A DNA stretch of 64,000 nucleotides, taken from Desulfotomaculum copahuensis (GTDB taxonomy: Bacteria > Bacillota > Desulfotomaculia > Desulfotomaculales > Desulfovirgulaceae). The position numbers were made by a program, and so were the translations under genes. Shown here piece after piece: positions 1 to 8,270 of the stretch. The notes below the pieces were generated by a model. The model was not told where the DNA came from. It made no database searches and saw only the letters and a program-made list of their open reading frames with translations. Every line of letters begins with the position of its first letter. The first letter of the stretch is position 1. The stretch spans positions 124,001 through 188,000 of the forward strand of contig NZ_LYVF01000137.1 in NCBI RefSeq assembly GCF_001655685.1, given 5' to 3'.

Positions 1-73
1 TATCGTCCTTGGCGCCCACATCCACCATGTGCGCATTACCCCGCGAATCGAAATGATTCAAGCCGTTGTCCAT
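1..73 (-). CDS. moaC: MoaC, cyclic pyranopterin monophosphate synthase (N-terminal fragment, cut by window edge)
   Basis: On the minus strand an ATG at 73 opens 24 codons that run off the left edge. The peptide contains HMVDVGAKDD, the N-terminal signature of MoaC, which converts the MoaA product to cyclic pyranopterin monophosphate in molybdenum cofactor synthesis. It lies downstream of moaA on the same strand, separated by 192 nt, which agrees with a moa operon. The only SD-like sequence is a G run about 11 nt upstream. Too little is present to check catalytic residues. Confidence 0.8.
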   Translation of the reverse strand, partial: MDNGLNHFDSRGNAHMVDVGAKDD

Positions 74-265
74 CTTTCCGGTTCCCCCCGCCAAGCACCC
101 GAATTTTCCCGTAAAATGCCGGATTACCCCGGGCTATATCCGCGGTATTCCAGAGAACCGGGTGCGTGTCTTCGCTTCAATACCGGAGCTCCCCCGGGTT
201 CATCCGGGGATTGTTCATGCGCCAGCAGTCGCTCCGGTTCCGGCATCCGTTACCGGCGGCTGAAC

Positions 266-1246
266 TCACCCGCCGATCTGGGACATGATCTTATGCCCGT
301 CATTCCAGCCCCCGGCCAGATGATGCCGGTCGGGCTTGCTGCGCACGGCCTGCTCAATCAACCCGGCCAGTTCGTCCGCACCGGCTCCCCGGCGCAGGGC
401 AGCTTTCAGATCGATTTCCCGCCGGTCAAAAAGACAGGGGCGCAGTCCTCCGGTGGCCGTCAGACGCAGGCGGTTGCAGCGGGCACAGAAATGGTCGCTC
501 ACCGCGCTGATAAAGCCGATCGTGCCCGCCGCCCCGTCCAGCCGGTAATAGCGGGCCGGACCGCTGCCGGACAACTTGCGCACTTCCTGCAGCCGGCCCA
601 GCCGCCGGTTGAGCAAATCTTTTATTTCCTCACTGGAGATGTACTGTTCCGCCGCCCAGTCATTGGCGGTACCCACCGGCATCAGTTCGATGAACCGCAC
701 GTGCAGCGGCCGGTCCAATGATAAACGGGCCAGCGGGATGATTTCATCGTCGTTGAACCCGCGCACCACCACGGTATTCAGCTTCACCGGCTGCAGCCCC
801 AGTGCCAGGGCTGTTTCAATACCCCGCCATACCCGGCGCAATTCCCCGCCCCGGGTAATCCGCCGGTAGCGCTGTTCATCCAGTGTATCCAGGCTGATAT
901 TCACCCGGCGCAGGCCGGCTGTTTTTAAAGCCGCCGCCTTTTCGGCCAGCAAAATGCCGTTGGTGGTCAGGGCCAGGTCGTCAACTTCCGGGACGGCCGC
1001 CAGCCGGCGCACCAGTTCCGTCAGGCCCAGGCGGACCAGCGGCTCGCCGCCGGTCAGGCGCACCTTTTTCACCCCCAGGCGGGTGGCGGCCTGCACCACG
1101 CGGCATATTTCCTCAAAGGTCAATATTTCCGCGTGCGGAACAAACGGCACCCCCTCCGGCGGCATGCAATAAACACAACGCAAATTGCAACGGTCGGTGA
1201 CTGAAATGCGCAGATAATTGATTTCCCGCTGGTAGCCGTCTTTCAT
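266..1246 (-). CDS. moaA: MoaA, GTP 3',8-cyclase (radical SAM)
   Basis: A 326-residue protein, the usual length for MoaA, which makes 3',8-cyclo-GTP in the first step of molybdenum cofactor synthesis. The radical-SAM cluster motif is visible at Cys20, Cys24 and Cys27 (TDRCNLRCVYC). A second cluster-binding set near the C-terminus begins FCARCNRLR, with a later Cys in LRPCLF. The protein ends in the conserved Gly-Gly tail (QIGG), which is essential in the family. The ATG at 1246 gives the standard N-terminus. It is followed by moaC, so the two probably share a transcript. A molybdoenzyme elsewhere in the genome is implied but not seen here. Confidence 0.97.
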   Translation of the reverse strand: MKDGYQREINYLRISVTDRCNLRCVYCMPPEGVPFVPHAEILTFEEICRVVQAATRLGVKKVRLTGGEPLVRLGLTELVRRLAAVPEVDDLALTTNGILLAEKAAALKTAGLRRVNISLDTLDEQRYRRITRGGELRRVWRGIETALALGLQPVKLNTVVVRGFNDDEIIPLARLSLDRPLHVRFIELMPVGTANDWAAEQYISSEEIKDLLNRRLGRLQEVRKLSGSGPARYYRLDGAAGTIGFISAVSDHFCARCNRLRLTATGGLRPCLFDRREIDLKAALRRGAGADELAGLIEQAVRSKPDRHHLAGGWNDGHKIMSQIGG

Positions 1247-1731
1247 CCCGTCACCTTCTTTATGCCCGCAGGCGGTCCAAACAATCCATTACCTGAATGG
1301 TTCTCCCCGCCCGGCGGGTTTTCCTGCCTGCCGTCCCAGTCAATTTTCAAGCATTATTTTTCCGGCCGGCCGGTGTAACCGGTGAAGCTGATCGCAGATT
1401 GGCACCCGGCTTTAAAGACAAATTACACAAAACGTCATTTTTCTTACCGATTCCCGCAAAAAGCTCAAATTTTTTTAGAACCGGGGAACCAAACCGTCTT
1501 TCCATTCGTCTAAATAAGGGGATGAAAAATTTGCGGGATATTGAATAACCCGCCCGCGGCGGAAATCACCCGAAACGACGGAATGGAGCGGACGGAATAT
1601 GCGGTACACGCGGTACATAATGATGGTGCAGCCGGATGTGGGGAGGCCGGGAAAAACCGGCCGGTTCAGCCGGGGCGGTAAAAAACGGGCGGCGCGGACA
1701 GTCGATGCCGGACGGCAGGGAGGGCGCGAGC
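1247..1731. other. Intergenic region between divergent moaA and acyltransferase
   Basis: This 485-nt stretch carries the promoters of two divergent genes. The half nearest moaA is GC-rich with a small inverted repeat around CCATTCAGGTAATGG on the minus strand. The centre (1420-1510) is AT-rich. I found no convincing -35/-10 pair, no recognisable riboswitch and no coding frame with a ribosome binding site. Confidence 0.5.
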
Positions 1732-3732
1732 ATGCCTGAACCGGTCAAGGGCAACGGCCGTTACTTGCCCGGCCTGGACGGATTGCGGGCATTGGCGGTA
1801 CTCGCCGTGATCGCCTATCACCTAAATTTAAGCTTTGCACCGGGCGGACTGCTCGGTGTCGGCGTGTTTTTCGTTATTTCAGGCTATCTGATCACCGGCC
1901 TTTTGGTCGCCGAATGGCAGGACAACCAGCAAATCAACCTGAAAAATTTCTGGTTGCGCCGGGCGCGGCGTTTACTGCCGGCGCTGGTGATCATGCTCGT
2001 AGTGGTGACCGGCTGGGTCACTCTGTTCGACCGCGCCCGGCTGGCGGGCCTGCGGGAGGACGTGGTGGCGGCCATGCTTTACGTGAGCAACTGGTGGTTC
2101 GTTTTCCATCACGTGTCGTATTTTGCCCGTTTCGGTCCCCCCTCGCCGCTCGGCCACCTGTGGTCACTGGCGGTGGAGGAGCAGTTTTACCTGCTCTGGC
2201 CGTTGCTGCTCTGGTTCGGACTGCGCCATATACCACGCCGGAGTGTTTTGATCTTTCTTACCCTGGCCGGCGCCGCCTGCTCGGCACTGGCCATGGCTGT
2301 AATTTACCAGCCCGGCAGCGACCCCAGCCGGGTCTATTACGGCACTGACACCCGCGCCTTTGCCCTGCTCATTGGCTCCGCACTCGCCCTGGTCCGGCCC
2401 GGCGCAATACTGTCCGTCCGGCTTCCGCACCGGGCACACCCTGGCATTGATCTGGCCGGAGGCGCGGGATTGCTTGTAATGTTGCTGATGATCCGGTGGA
2501 CCAACCAGTATGAAACCTTTCTTTACCGCGGCGGACTGCTGTTGCTGTCAGTCGCCGCCGCCGTGCTGGTGGCCGCGCTTGCCCACCCGGCAAGCCGCCT
2601 GGGCAAGGCGCTGGGCTGCCGGCCCTTGCGCTGGCTGGGTGTGCGCTCCTACGGCATTTACCTTTGGCATTACCCGGTGATTATATTGACCAGCCCGGCG
2701 GTGGATACGGGCGGGGTTGACCTGTTCCGGGCCGCTTTGCAAATAACGGCCTGCATTGTACTGGCAGCCCTGTCCTGGCGGTTTATTGAGGATCCCATCC
2801 GCCATGGCGCGCTGCAAAAATTATGGGGGCAAAAGCATTCGCCGGTACGGGAGCGTCGCCGGCGGAACCGCCTGCCCGTCACCACCTGGATTGTTTCGGC
2901 GGCCGCCGTGTTCGTCCTCGGCGTGTTCTGTGCCGGGATGACGGGAATTGTCTCCGCCACCGCCGGTTCCTCTGTACAGCCCGCCGGCCTGACTTCCACT
3001 GGACCGGCATCATCTCCCGGATGCCGGGCGGAGCAGGGTAACACCGGGAATACCGGTAAAGGCGGCTTGACACCGTCCGGATCCGACGCCGCTCCCCGGC
3101 CGGACCGGGGAAAACCGGCAACAGCCCCCGGCGGCGCGGGAAAAGCCGGACCGGGGACAAAGACCGGCAGCCCGGATGCCGCCACGCCGGCACAAGATCA
3201 GGGAACCGGCCGGATATCCGGCGGTACGGGCGTTTCAACTCCGGCCAAAGCCGCACCGGGACGGGGGGTCACCGCCATCGGCGACTCGGTGCTGGTTGAT
3301 GCCGCCCCATACCTGCGTCAGCAGCTTCCCGGCATCGTTATCGACGCCAAAATCGGCCGCCAGTTGACCGAAGCCCGGACGGTGGTGGACCGGCTCAGGG
3401 CACAGGGCGAACTGGGCAATCGCGTGATCATTGAACTGGGCACAAATGGACCGTTTACTCCGGATCAGCTGATGTCCTTGCTCAAATCGCTGGGACCCGT
3501 ACAACAGGTGATACTGGTCAATACCCGTGTCCCGCGGCCATGGGAGGGCGTAGTCAATGCCACCCTGGCACAAGTGGCTACCACCTTCCCGCATGCCACG
3601 CTGGTTGACTGGTATACTGCCAGCGCCGGACATAACTCGTTTTTCTCCCCGGACGGTGTCCACCTCAATCCCGCCGGCGCCAAGTATTACGCCACACAAT
3701 TGGCCGGGGCGGTGCAGCCGGAAAAGGGTTGA
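1732..3732 (+). CDS. Membrane O-acyltransferase (OafA/YrhL type) with C-terminal SGNH domain
   Basis: A 666-residue protein. The first ~380 residues are an acyltransferase-3 domain with about ten membrane segments; the N-terminal signature GLDGLRALAVLAV is followed by the conserved His of AYHL. The C-terminal ~150 residues form an extracytoplasmic SGNH-hydrolase-like domain with GDSV (block I), GTNG (block III) and DGVHL (block V). A Gly/Pro/Ala/Thr-rich linker of about 100 residues joins them. Proteins of this design O-acetylate cell-wall or secreted glycans such as peptidoglycan or exopolysaccharide; the substrate here is unknown. The start at 1732 was chosen because GGGAGG lies 8 nt upstream; an in-frame ATG at 1705 has no ribosome binding site. 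Confidence 0.9.
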   Translation: MPEPVKGNGRYLPGLDGLRALAVLAVIAYHLNLSFAPGGLLGVGVFFVISGYLITGLLVAEWQDNQQINLKNFWLRRARRLLPALVIMLVVVTGWVTLFDRARLAGLREDVVAAMLYVSNWWFVFHHVSYFARFGPPSPLGHLWSLAVEEQFYLLWPLLLWFGLRHIPRRSVLIFLTLAGAACSALAMAVIYQPGSDPSRVYYGTDTRAFALLIGSALALVRPGAILSVRLPHRAHPGIDLAGGAGLLVMLLMIRWTNQYETFLYRGGLLLLSVAAAVLVAALAHPASRLGKALGCRPLRWLGVRSYGIYLWHYPVIILTSPAVDTGGVDLFRAALQITACIVLAALSWRFIEDPIRHGALQKLWGQKHSPVRERRRRNRLPVTTWIVSAAAVFVLGVFCAGMTGIVSATAGSSVQPAGLTSTGPASSPGCRAEQGNTGNTGKGGLTPSGSDAAPRPDRGKPATAPGGAGKAGPGTKTGSPDAATPAQDQGTGRISGGTGVSTPAKAAPGRGVTAIGDSVLVDAAPYLRQQLPGIVIDAKIGRQLTEARTVVDRLRAQGELGNRVIIELGTNGPFTPDQLMSLLKSLGPVQQVILVNTRVPRPWEGVVNATLAQVATTFPHATLVDWYTASAGHNSFFSPDGVHLNPAGAKYYATQLAGAVQPEKG

Positions 3733-3830
3733 TGTTAAAATTAAACACCTCTGTTGGTGTCGCCACTATGTCCCCGCCAGACGCCCCGGAACCGGAGCTC
3801 CCGGGGGACGGGCGCCGCAACTTTTACCGG

Positions 3831-3854
3831 CTGCCGGCCGGACCCGGCCGGCAG
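3831..3854. other. GC-rich hairpin between convergent genes
   Basis: A perfect 11-bp inverted repeat (CTGCCGGCCGG and its complement, 2-nt centre) lies between the ends of the acyltransferase and MATE genes. It could slow or end transcription from either side, but neither strand has a following T run, so it is not called a terminator. Confidence 0.4.
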
Positions 3855-3855
3855 C

Positions 3856-5337
3856 TTATGAAATCAGCGCGCGGTGTTCGCGCTGACGCCAAAACAGCCG
3901 GTAATAAAGATACTGCAGGCACAGGCCGGCGACAAAAGAGGCGGAGTAGCCCACCCAAATCCCATCCACCCCGATGTGCCGGGACAGCACATAAGCGATC
4001 GGAATTTCAACCCCCCAGATGGTAACAATGGACAGAATCGTGGGCCCCAACACCGTCCCGCCGGCCCGCATGATACCAGCCAGAACCTGGGTGTTGCCCA
4101 ATATCAGGTAACTCCACAGCGTGATCATCAACAGCCGGTAGGCGATATCCAGCGGCACCGGATCCGTCAGGAACAGCGACAGGATTTCCCGGGCAAACCC
4201 GTAGCAAAAGACCATCAGCAATCCGCCGATCACATAGTTGAGCTTCAGCGCGTCACGTATTACATCGCGTATTTGCCCCGTCCGGCCCGCGCCGATGGCC
4301 TGCGCCCCGAACACGGAAGCGGCGATGCCCATACTCACGGCGGGCATCTGGACATAATTGGCCACCTGATAATAGGCGCCGTACGCCGCCGTGGCATTGG
4401 AGCCGAAACCGTTCACCAGAGTGACCACCGCCACTTCCGACAGGGACACGTTGATCATCTGGATGCCCGTAGGGACGCCGATCTTGACCAGTGTCTTGAG
4501 CATACCCCAGTCGACCCCCAGGTGCCGCCTGACCTCCCGGTCCAAGCCCAGGGGGTGTTTGGTCCGGTGCAGATACACCAGCATGAGCACCAATGTGCTC
4601 AAAGGCCCCAAAATGCTGGCGTAGGCGGCGCCATTCAGCCCCAACCGGGGCAGGCCGAACCAACCGGGAATGAACAGGACATATAACAGCAGGCTGATGA
4701 TCGTACTGACCACCAGGAAATAAAAAGGCGTTTTGGAGTCCCCGCTGCCGCGCAGAAATGTTGTATACACGATGTAGACGAACATAATGGGCAGGCCCCA
4801 GAACATGATGCGCGAAAATCCGGCGGCCATGCCCTCAATATCGGCCGGAGTGCCCATCAAGCGCAGCACCTGCGTTGTAAACAACCCGCCCAGCACAGCC
4901 AGCACAGCGCCCAGGACGAAGGTGGCAGTCAACGTGGTGCCCACCACGGCTTTCATCCGGTCATAGCGTCCGGCCCCGTACGCCTGGCCGATCAAGACGG
5001 TGCTGCCGCTGCCCAGGCCGATCAGAAACGAAATCAGCAGGAACAGCAGGGGAAAGAATGACGATAAAGCTGCCAGCGCCCGCACCCCGATGAAGCGCCC
5101 GATAAAAATGCTGCCCACCGTACCGCTGGTGGACTGCAAGGCATTGCTCAGCAGAAGCGGGATTAAGAAAATAAAAAGGGTCCGTAACATCGACCGGTTC
5201 TGTCTTTTACTCGCTATATTCCGGCTCTGATCAGCTTTGCACCGGCTATATCCCATTGAGGTGTCCGGCGGGGGCCCCGGAGGCCCCATGACAACGTTTT
5301 CTTCTTCCAAAAAATTGCACTCTCCTCGCTTTTTCAT
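3856..5337 (-). CDS. MATE family multidrug/sodium antiporter
   Basis: About 490 residues, hydrophobic throughout, with the two-fold repeat of six helices expected of MATE exporters. Recognisable family stretches include PLLLSNALQS, the glycine-rich LIGLGSGSTVLIGQAYGAG in the first half, and the matching segment AASVFGAQAIGAG in the second half. It probably exports cationic drugs or metabolites by Na+ or H+ exchange at the cytoplasmic membrane. The ATG at 5337 lacks an SD; a TTG at 5310 has GGAGAG 9 nt upstream and may be the real start. The ~45 residues before the first helix are polar and unlike typical MATE N-termini, favouring a shorter protein. Confidence 0.9.
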   Translation of the reverse strand: MKKRGECNFLEEENVVMGPPGPPPDTSMGYSRCKADQSRNIASKRQNRSMLRTLFIFLIPLLLSNALQSTSGTVGSIFIGRFIGVRALAALSSFFPLLFLLISFLIGLGSGSTVLIGQAYGAGRYDRMKAVVGTTLTATFVLGAVLAVLGGLFTTQVLRLMGTPADIEGMAAGFSRIMFWGLPIMFVYIVYTTFLRGSGDSKTPFYFLVVSTIISLLLYVLFIPGWFGLPRLGLNGAAYASILGPLSTLVLMLVYLHRTKHPLGLDREVRRHLGVDWGMLKTLVKIGVPTGIQMINVSLSEVAVVTLVNGFGSNATAAYGAYYQVANYVQMPAVSMGIAASVFGAQAIGAGRTGQIRDVIRDALKLNYVIGGLLMVFCYGFAREILSLFLTDPVPLDIAYRLLMITLWSYLILGNTQVLAGIMRAGGTVLGPTILSIVTIWGVEIPIAYVLSRHIGVDGIWVGYSASFVAGLCLQYLYYRLFWRQREHRALIS

Positions 5338-5357
5338 CGGATTACCGGGCGTCCCAT

Positions 5358-5552
5358 TTAAATATCCAGGTCCTCCAGGGGCGGTTCCTGTCCCGCCCCC
5401 TTGACGATCTCAAAGAGTTCCGGGGGGACATGATCTTGCATTTCCTCCAGGGCGTCAAATACCTCCAGTGTGGCATCGCCACCATGTCCCCATTGCTCAA
5501 AGAACCTTGAGACACCCTTTTCCCCCCATGCCACAGATTTTAGCTTTTCCAC
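5358..5552 (-). CDS. Small hypothetical acidic protein
   Basis: A 64-residue frame opening with GTG at 5552, inside the last codons of the ABC permease (13-nt overlap) and ending 21 nt before the MATE ATG. The product is soluble and acidic, with DALEEMQDHVPPELFEIVKG and a tail rich in Asp/Glu/Leu. No domain is recognised. In favour of a real gene are the translational overlap and the natural amino acid composition; against it are the weak SD and short length. It may be part of the transcript that starts at the ABC exporter. Confidence 0.45.
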   Translation of the reverse strand: MEKLKSVAWGEKGVSRFFEQWGHGGDATLEVFDALEEMQDHVPPELFEIVKGAGQEPPLEDLDI

Positions 5553-6814
5553 GCCGCCTTGCGCGCCCGGCGTTTGGCCAGCCAGACGGTCCAGGGTTTG
5601 CGCGGCGCAATGATCACTATGGCCGCCGCCAGGCAGAGCACAGCCATGATTCCCTGGTCCAAGGCAAAGCGCGCCAAGGGCGCCCAGGCAGCCAGCCCAT
5701 GCGGTTTGGCCGGCGCAATCCCGCCGGAGACGTACGCCCCCGGATAAGGTCCGTTATAAGCACCGGGCGCCTGCACACCCGGCCGCAGCCGGCGCATCAA
5801 CTCGTTCACAACCGTGCCGGTAACCGGCAGTCCACGCCCCAGATACATTCCCGGTCCTTCCACGGCGGGCATTACCGAAGTGAGTGCCGTCAGCGGGCTC
5901 AGGTAAACATACCAGGGCGCCTGCGCCACATTCACAACGGGTGCCGGCTCCGTCGGCACGGACCGCTGCCAACCGGCCGCAGCCACCCCGGCCACCACCA
6001 GGGTGCCGAAGAGCAGGGCGAAAACCAGCACCAGGGATACAATGGTCGCCGCCCGGCTGCGCCGGAAAACAGCGGACAGGACCAGCCCAAAGGCACTGTA
6101 ACCAAAACCGGTGACCAGGCAAATCGCCAGGAGCATGGCCATATCGGCCAACGGCACGCCGCCGAAAAGAAAAACCACCGCCAGCAATGGTAAAGCGGCC
6201 AGCACCAGGAATAGCTGGCAGGCTGTCGAAGCCAGCCACTTGCCCAGCACAATGCCGGTCAATGACGCCCTGGTGACCAGCAGCAGGTCGAAGGTGCCCC
6301 TTTCCCGCTCGCCACTGATCGCCCCGGCAGTCAGCGCCGGCGCGGTGAAGGAAAGCAGCATGACCGGGCCGAAAACAAAAATGCCGTATAAATTGAGCCT
6401 GTTGGCAGGTAAAATGACACTGTTCCGATCCGGGTTGAACCAAAAAAAAGTGATCATCCCTACGCTGAACAGGCCCAGGTAAATGGATAACAACAATGGC
6501 GAACGCCAACCACGGGTGCGGCGGCGCATTTCCTTGCCCAGCACGGGAGTAAGCCCGTTGCGCAAGCCGCTCCAATACTCCCGCCAGCCGGCGGTCAAAC
6601 TGAATCTTTTTGTCCGGCCGGTTGCAGCATCATCCCCTGTCTTCCCGGCGCAGGCCCGTGCTTCCGGCAACTCCTTCTTCTTTCCCGGTAGGGACACGTT
6701 TTCCCGGGCCGGAAATTCCCGCCCGTTACTTTCGTCCCCCGCCGTCCCCGCCACAACCGGCCAGGCTGCTTCAGCCGTTTTTTCCGGCGCCCAAAAGTCT
6801 TTCTTTTCCATCAA
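5540..6814 (-). CDS. ABC-2 type exporter, permease subunit
   Basis: A 424-residue membrane protein with about six hydrophobic segments and the ABC-2 signature region GAISGERERGTFDLLLVTRAS, which contacts the ATPase. A polar N-terminal extension of ~85 residues precedes the first helix, longer than usual for the family. A large extracytoplasmic loop rich in Pro/Gly/Tyr lies between the fifth and sixth segments. Its ATG overlaps the stop of the ATPase gene by 4 nt (ATGA), so the two are translationally coupled. The substrate is unknown; related exporters move lipids, polysaccharides or peptides. Confidence 0.88.
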   Translation of the reverse strand: MMEKKDFWAPEKTAEAAWPVVAGTAGDESNGREFPARENVSLPGKKKELPEARACAGKTGDDAATGRTKRFSLTAGWREYWSGLRNGLTPVLGKEMRRRTRGWRSPLLLSIYLGLFSVGMITFFWFNPDRNSVILPANRLNLYGIFVFGPVMLLSFTAPALTAGAISGERERGTFDLLLVTRASLTGIVLGKWLASTACQLFLVLAALPLLAVVFLFGGVPLADMAMLLAICLVTGFGYSAFGLVLSAVFRRSRAATIVSLVLVFALLFGTLVVAGVAAAGWQRSVPTEPAPVVNVAQAPWYVYLSPLTALTSVMPAVEGPGMYLGRGLPVTGTVVNELMRRLRPGVQAPGAYNGPYPGAYVSGGIAPAKPHGLAAWAPLARFALDQGIMAVLCLAAAIVIIAPRKPWTVWLAKRRARKAAWKS

Positions 6815-7737
6815 GCCCCATTCCCCTCCCCGGCCAGTTGAATGAAGGTTTCTTCCAGGCTCTGTTCGGTCTGGGCAAAGTGGGTCACCGGCACCCCCAG
6901 GGTGATCAGCGCCCGGAGCAACCCGGCCATATCCGCCGGCCCGCCGGCCAGACGAAATTCAATCTGCTCCTTCGTAGCGTTGACAATTTCCGCCCCCGGC
7001 CAGCCGGCCACCAGCTTCACCGCCTCCGGCAACTGTTCATTACAACGCATGATAATGTTGCGCTCTGCCGCGCCGGCCAGGATTTCGTTCAACGGTCCCT
7101 GGCGCACCAGCCGTCCCCCGGTGACAATACCGATGTGCGTGCACAGATCGGCCAGTTCGGAAAGAATATGGCTGCTGATGAGCATAGTTTTCCCCAGCCG
7201 GCACAATTCCTTCAAAATTTCCCGCATTTTCACCCGGGCCATGGGGTCCGGGCCGCTGGCCGGCTCATCCAGCAGCAGCACGGGTGGATCGTGGATCAAC
7301 GAGCGGGCCAGGCAGAGCCGCTGCTGCATCCCCCGGGAAAGAGTGTCCACAAAGTCCTCACGCTTATCCCCCAGTTCCACCAGTTCCAGCAGATCATCCC
7401 GCAATTTTGCCGCCCGCTCCCCCCGGATCCCGTAGGTTGCAGCGTAAAACAGCAGGTACTCGCCGGCCCGCAGGCCGTCGTATACACCGAAAAAATCAGG
7501 CATATAGCCCACCGCCGCCCGGACGGCCCGGGGGTTTTCGACCACATCCCGGCCGCATATTTCGGCCACTCCGCCATCAGGAACGAGCAGGCCGGCCAGG
7601 ATGCGCAGGGTGGTGGTTTTGCCGGCCCCGTTCCGGCCGATAAACCCATAGACCGCCCCGGCCGGCACCTCCAGGTCAATGCCCCGCAGTGCCGTCACCC
7701 GGCCGTAGTTTTTAACCAGTCCGGCGGTCCGGATCAT
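6811..7737 (-). CDS. ABC exporter, ATP-binding subunit
   Basis: A 308-residue ATPase of the CcmA/NatA class. It shows Walker A (GRNGAGKTTTL), a signature loop (LSRGMQQRLCLARSL), Walker B with catalytic Glu (VLLLDEPASGPDP) and a switch His (SSH). The ~90-residue C-terminal extension is typical of this class. The ATG at 7737 follows AAGGGGGTG at good spacing and gives the normal MIRTAGLVKNYG N-terminus; the upstream in-frame extension is not expected to be translated. It drives the adjacent ABC-2 permease. Confidence 0.93.
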   Translation of the reverse strand: MIRTAGLVKNYGRVTALRGIDLEVPAGAVYGFIGRNGAGKTTTLRILAGLLVPDGGVAEICGRDVVENPRAVRAAVGYMPDFFGVYDGLRAGEYLLFYAATYGIRGERAAKLRDDLLELVELGDKREDFVDTLSRGMQQRLCLARSLIHDPPVLLLDEPASGPDPMARVKMREILKELCRLGKTMLISSHILSELADLCTHIGIVTGGRLVRQGPLNEILAGAAERNIIMRCNEQLPEAVKLVAGWPGAEIVNATKEQIEFRLAGGPADMAGLLRALITLGVPVTHFAQTEQSLEETFIQLAGEGNGA

Positions 7738-7878
7738 GGCATCACCCCCTTGAAGACCACCAACGGCGGCGGAAAATAAAAGCCTTTGCCGCCCGGCGGG
7801 CTGCTGCTGTTGACCCGCACCCGCACTTCCCCCGGCCGGCACCAGGCGGCCCCTGCCTGTCCAAGTTACCCGTCCTCA

Positions 7879-7902
7879 TTTTTAGACGCAATCATCTAAA
7901 AA
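7879..7902. promoter_or_regulatory. Operator-like inverted repeat upstream of ABC exporter
   Basis: TTTTTAGA and its exact complement TCTAAAAA are separated by 8 nt. The repeat is AT-rich in GC-rich surroundings, lies ~140 nt upstream of the ABC ATPase start, and touches a minus-strand TATTAT (7907-7902) that could be a -10 box. A repressor such as a MarR- or GntR-type protein is a reasonable guess, but none is encoded next to it. Confidence 0.35.
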
Positions 7903-8131
7903 TAATAGACGTATAAAAGCCGCTCCAGGTTCCCGGTAAAATTAATTTTCCCCAATAAACTCAAACCTGTCCCAAGCAGGATTATAGACAGCGCCGGCGC
8001 ATGAACTGTAGAAAGGCATTATACAGGTGTTCAGTGTGCGGGACTGGTTGCGGCACAAAATGCAATTCCGGGACCACCGGTTGCGACCGTAACGTTTTGG
8101 GGACGACGGCAGCGGGTTGAATGATTATCTG

Positions 8132-8161
8132 TTGACAGCCCGTCTTCAGTTTTGATATGAT
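8132..8161 (+). promoter_or_regulatory. Sigma-A promoter of metNIQ
   Basis: TTGACA (8132-8137) and TATGAT (8156-8161) are separated by 18 nt. Transcription would start near 8168, giving a leader of about 100 nt before metN. Confidence 0.65.
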
Positions 8162-8232
8162 GTTACCGAGCTCGAAATCAGCGGGAAATTGCATTTGGCC
8201 GCCCGGAGGTTTTTCATCGTCCGCAAGATAAT

Positions 8233-8264
8233 ACCTCTTTGTCTTCAGCTCCCGACAAAGAGGT
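8233..8264 (+). promoter_or_regulatory. SD-sequestering hairpin in metN leader
   Basis: ACCTCTTTGTC (8233-8243) pairs perfectly with GACAAAGAGGT (8254-8264), loop 10 nt. The 3' arm contains AGAGGTG, the likely SD for the GTG start at 8271, so folding would hide the ribosome binding site. The following GTTTTC is a weak T run, so the same hairpin could act as a poor terminator. Confidence 0.5.
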
Positions 8265-8270
8265 GTTTTC

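Larger units (their letters stand above)
7738..8270. other. Divergent intergenic region, ABC exporter / metNIQ
   Basis: A 533-nt region without a supported gene. It carries the ABC-exporter promoter area on the left and the metN promoter and ~100-nt leader on the right. I looked for SAM-I, SAM-II and T-box consensus elements ahead of metN and did not find them. Confidence 0.6.

Noticed and set aside
1247-1635. Molybdenum cofactor riboswitch ahead of moaA
   Set aside because: Position would fit, but the conserved sequence blocks were not found; only a short inverted repeat is present.
8100-8270. SAM-I/SAM-II riboswitch or T-box before metN
   Set aside because: Core sequences of these elements are absent, although the context would suit them.
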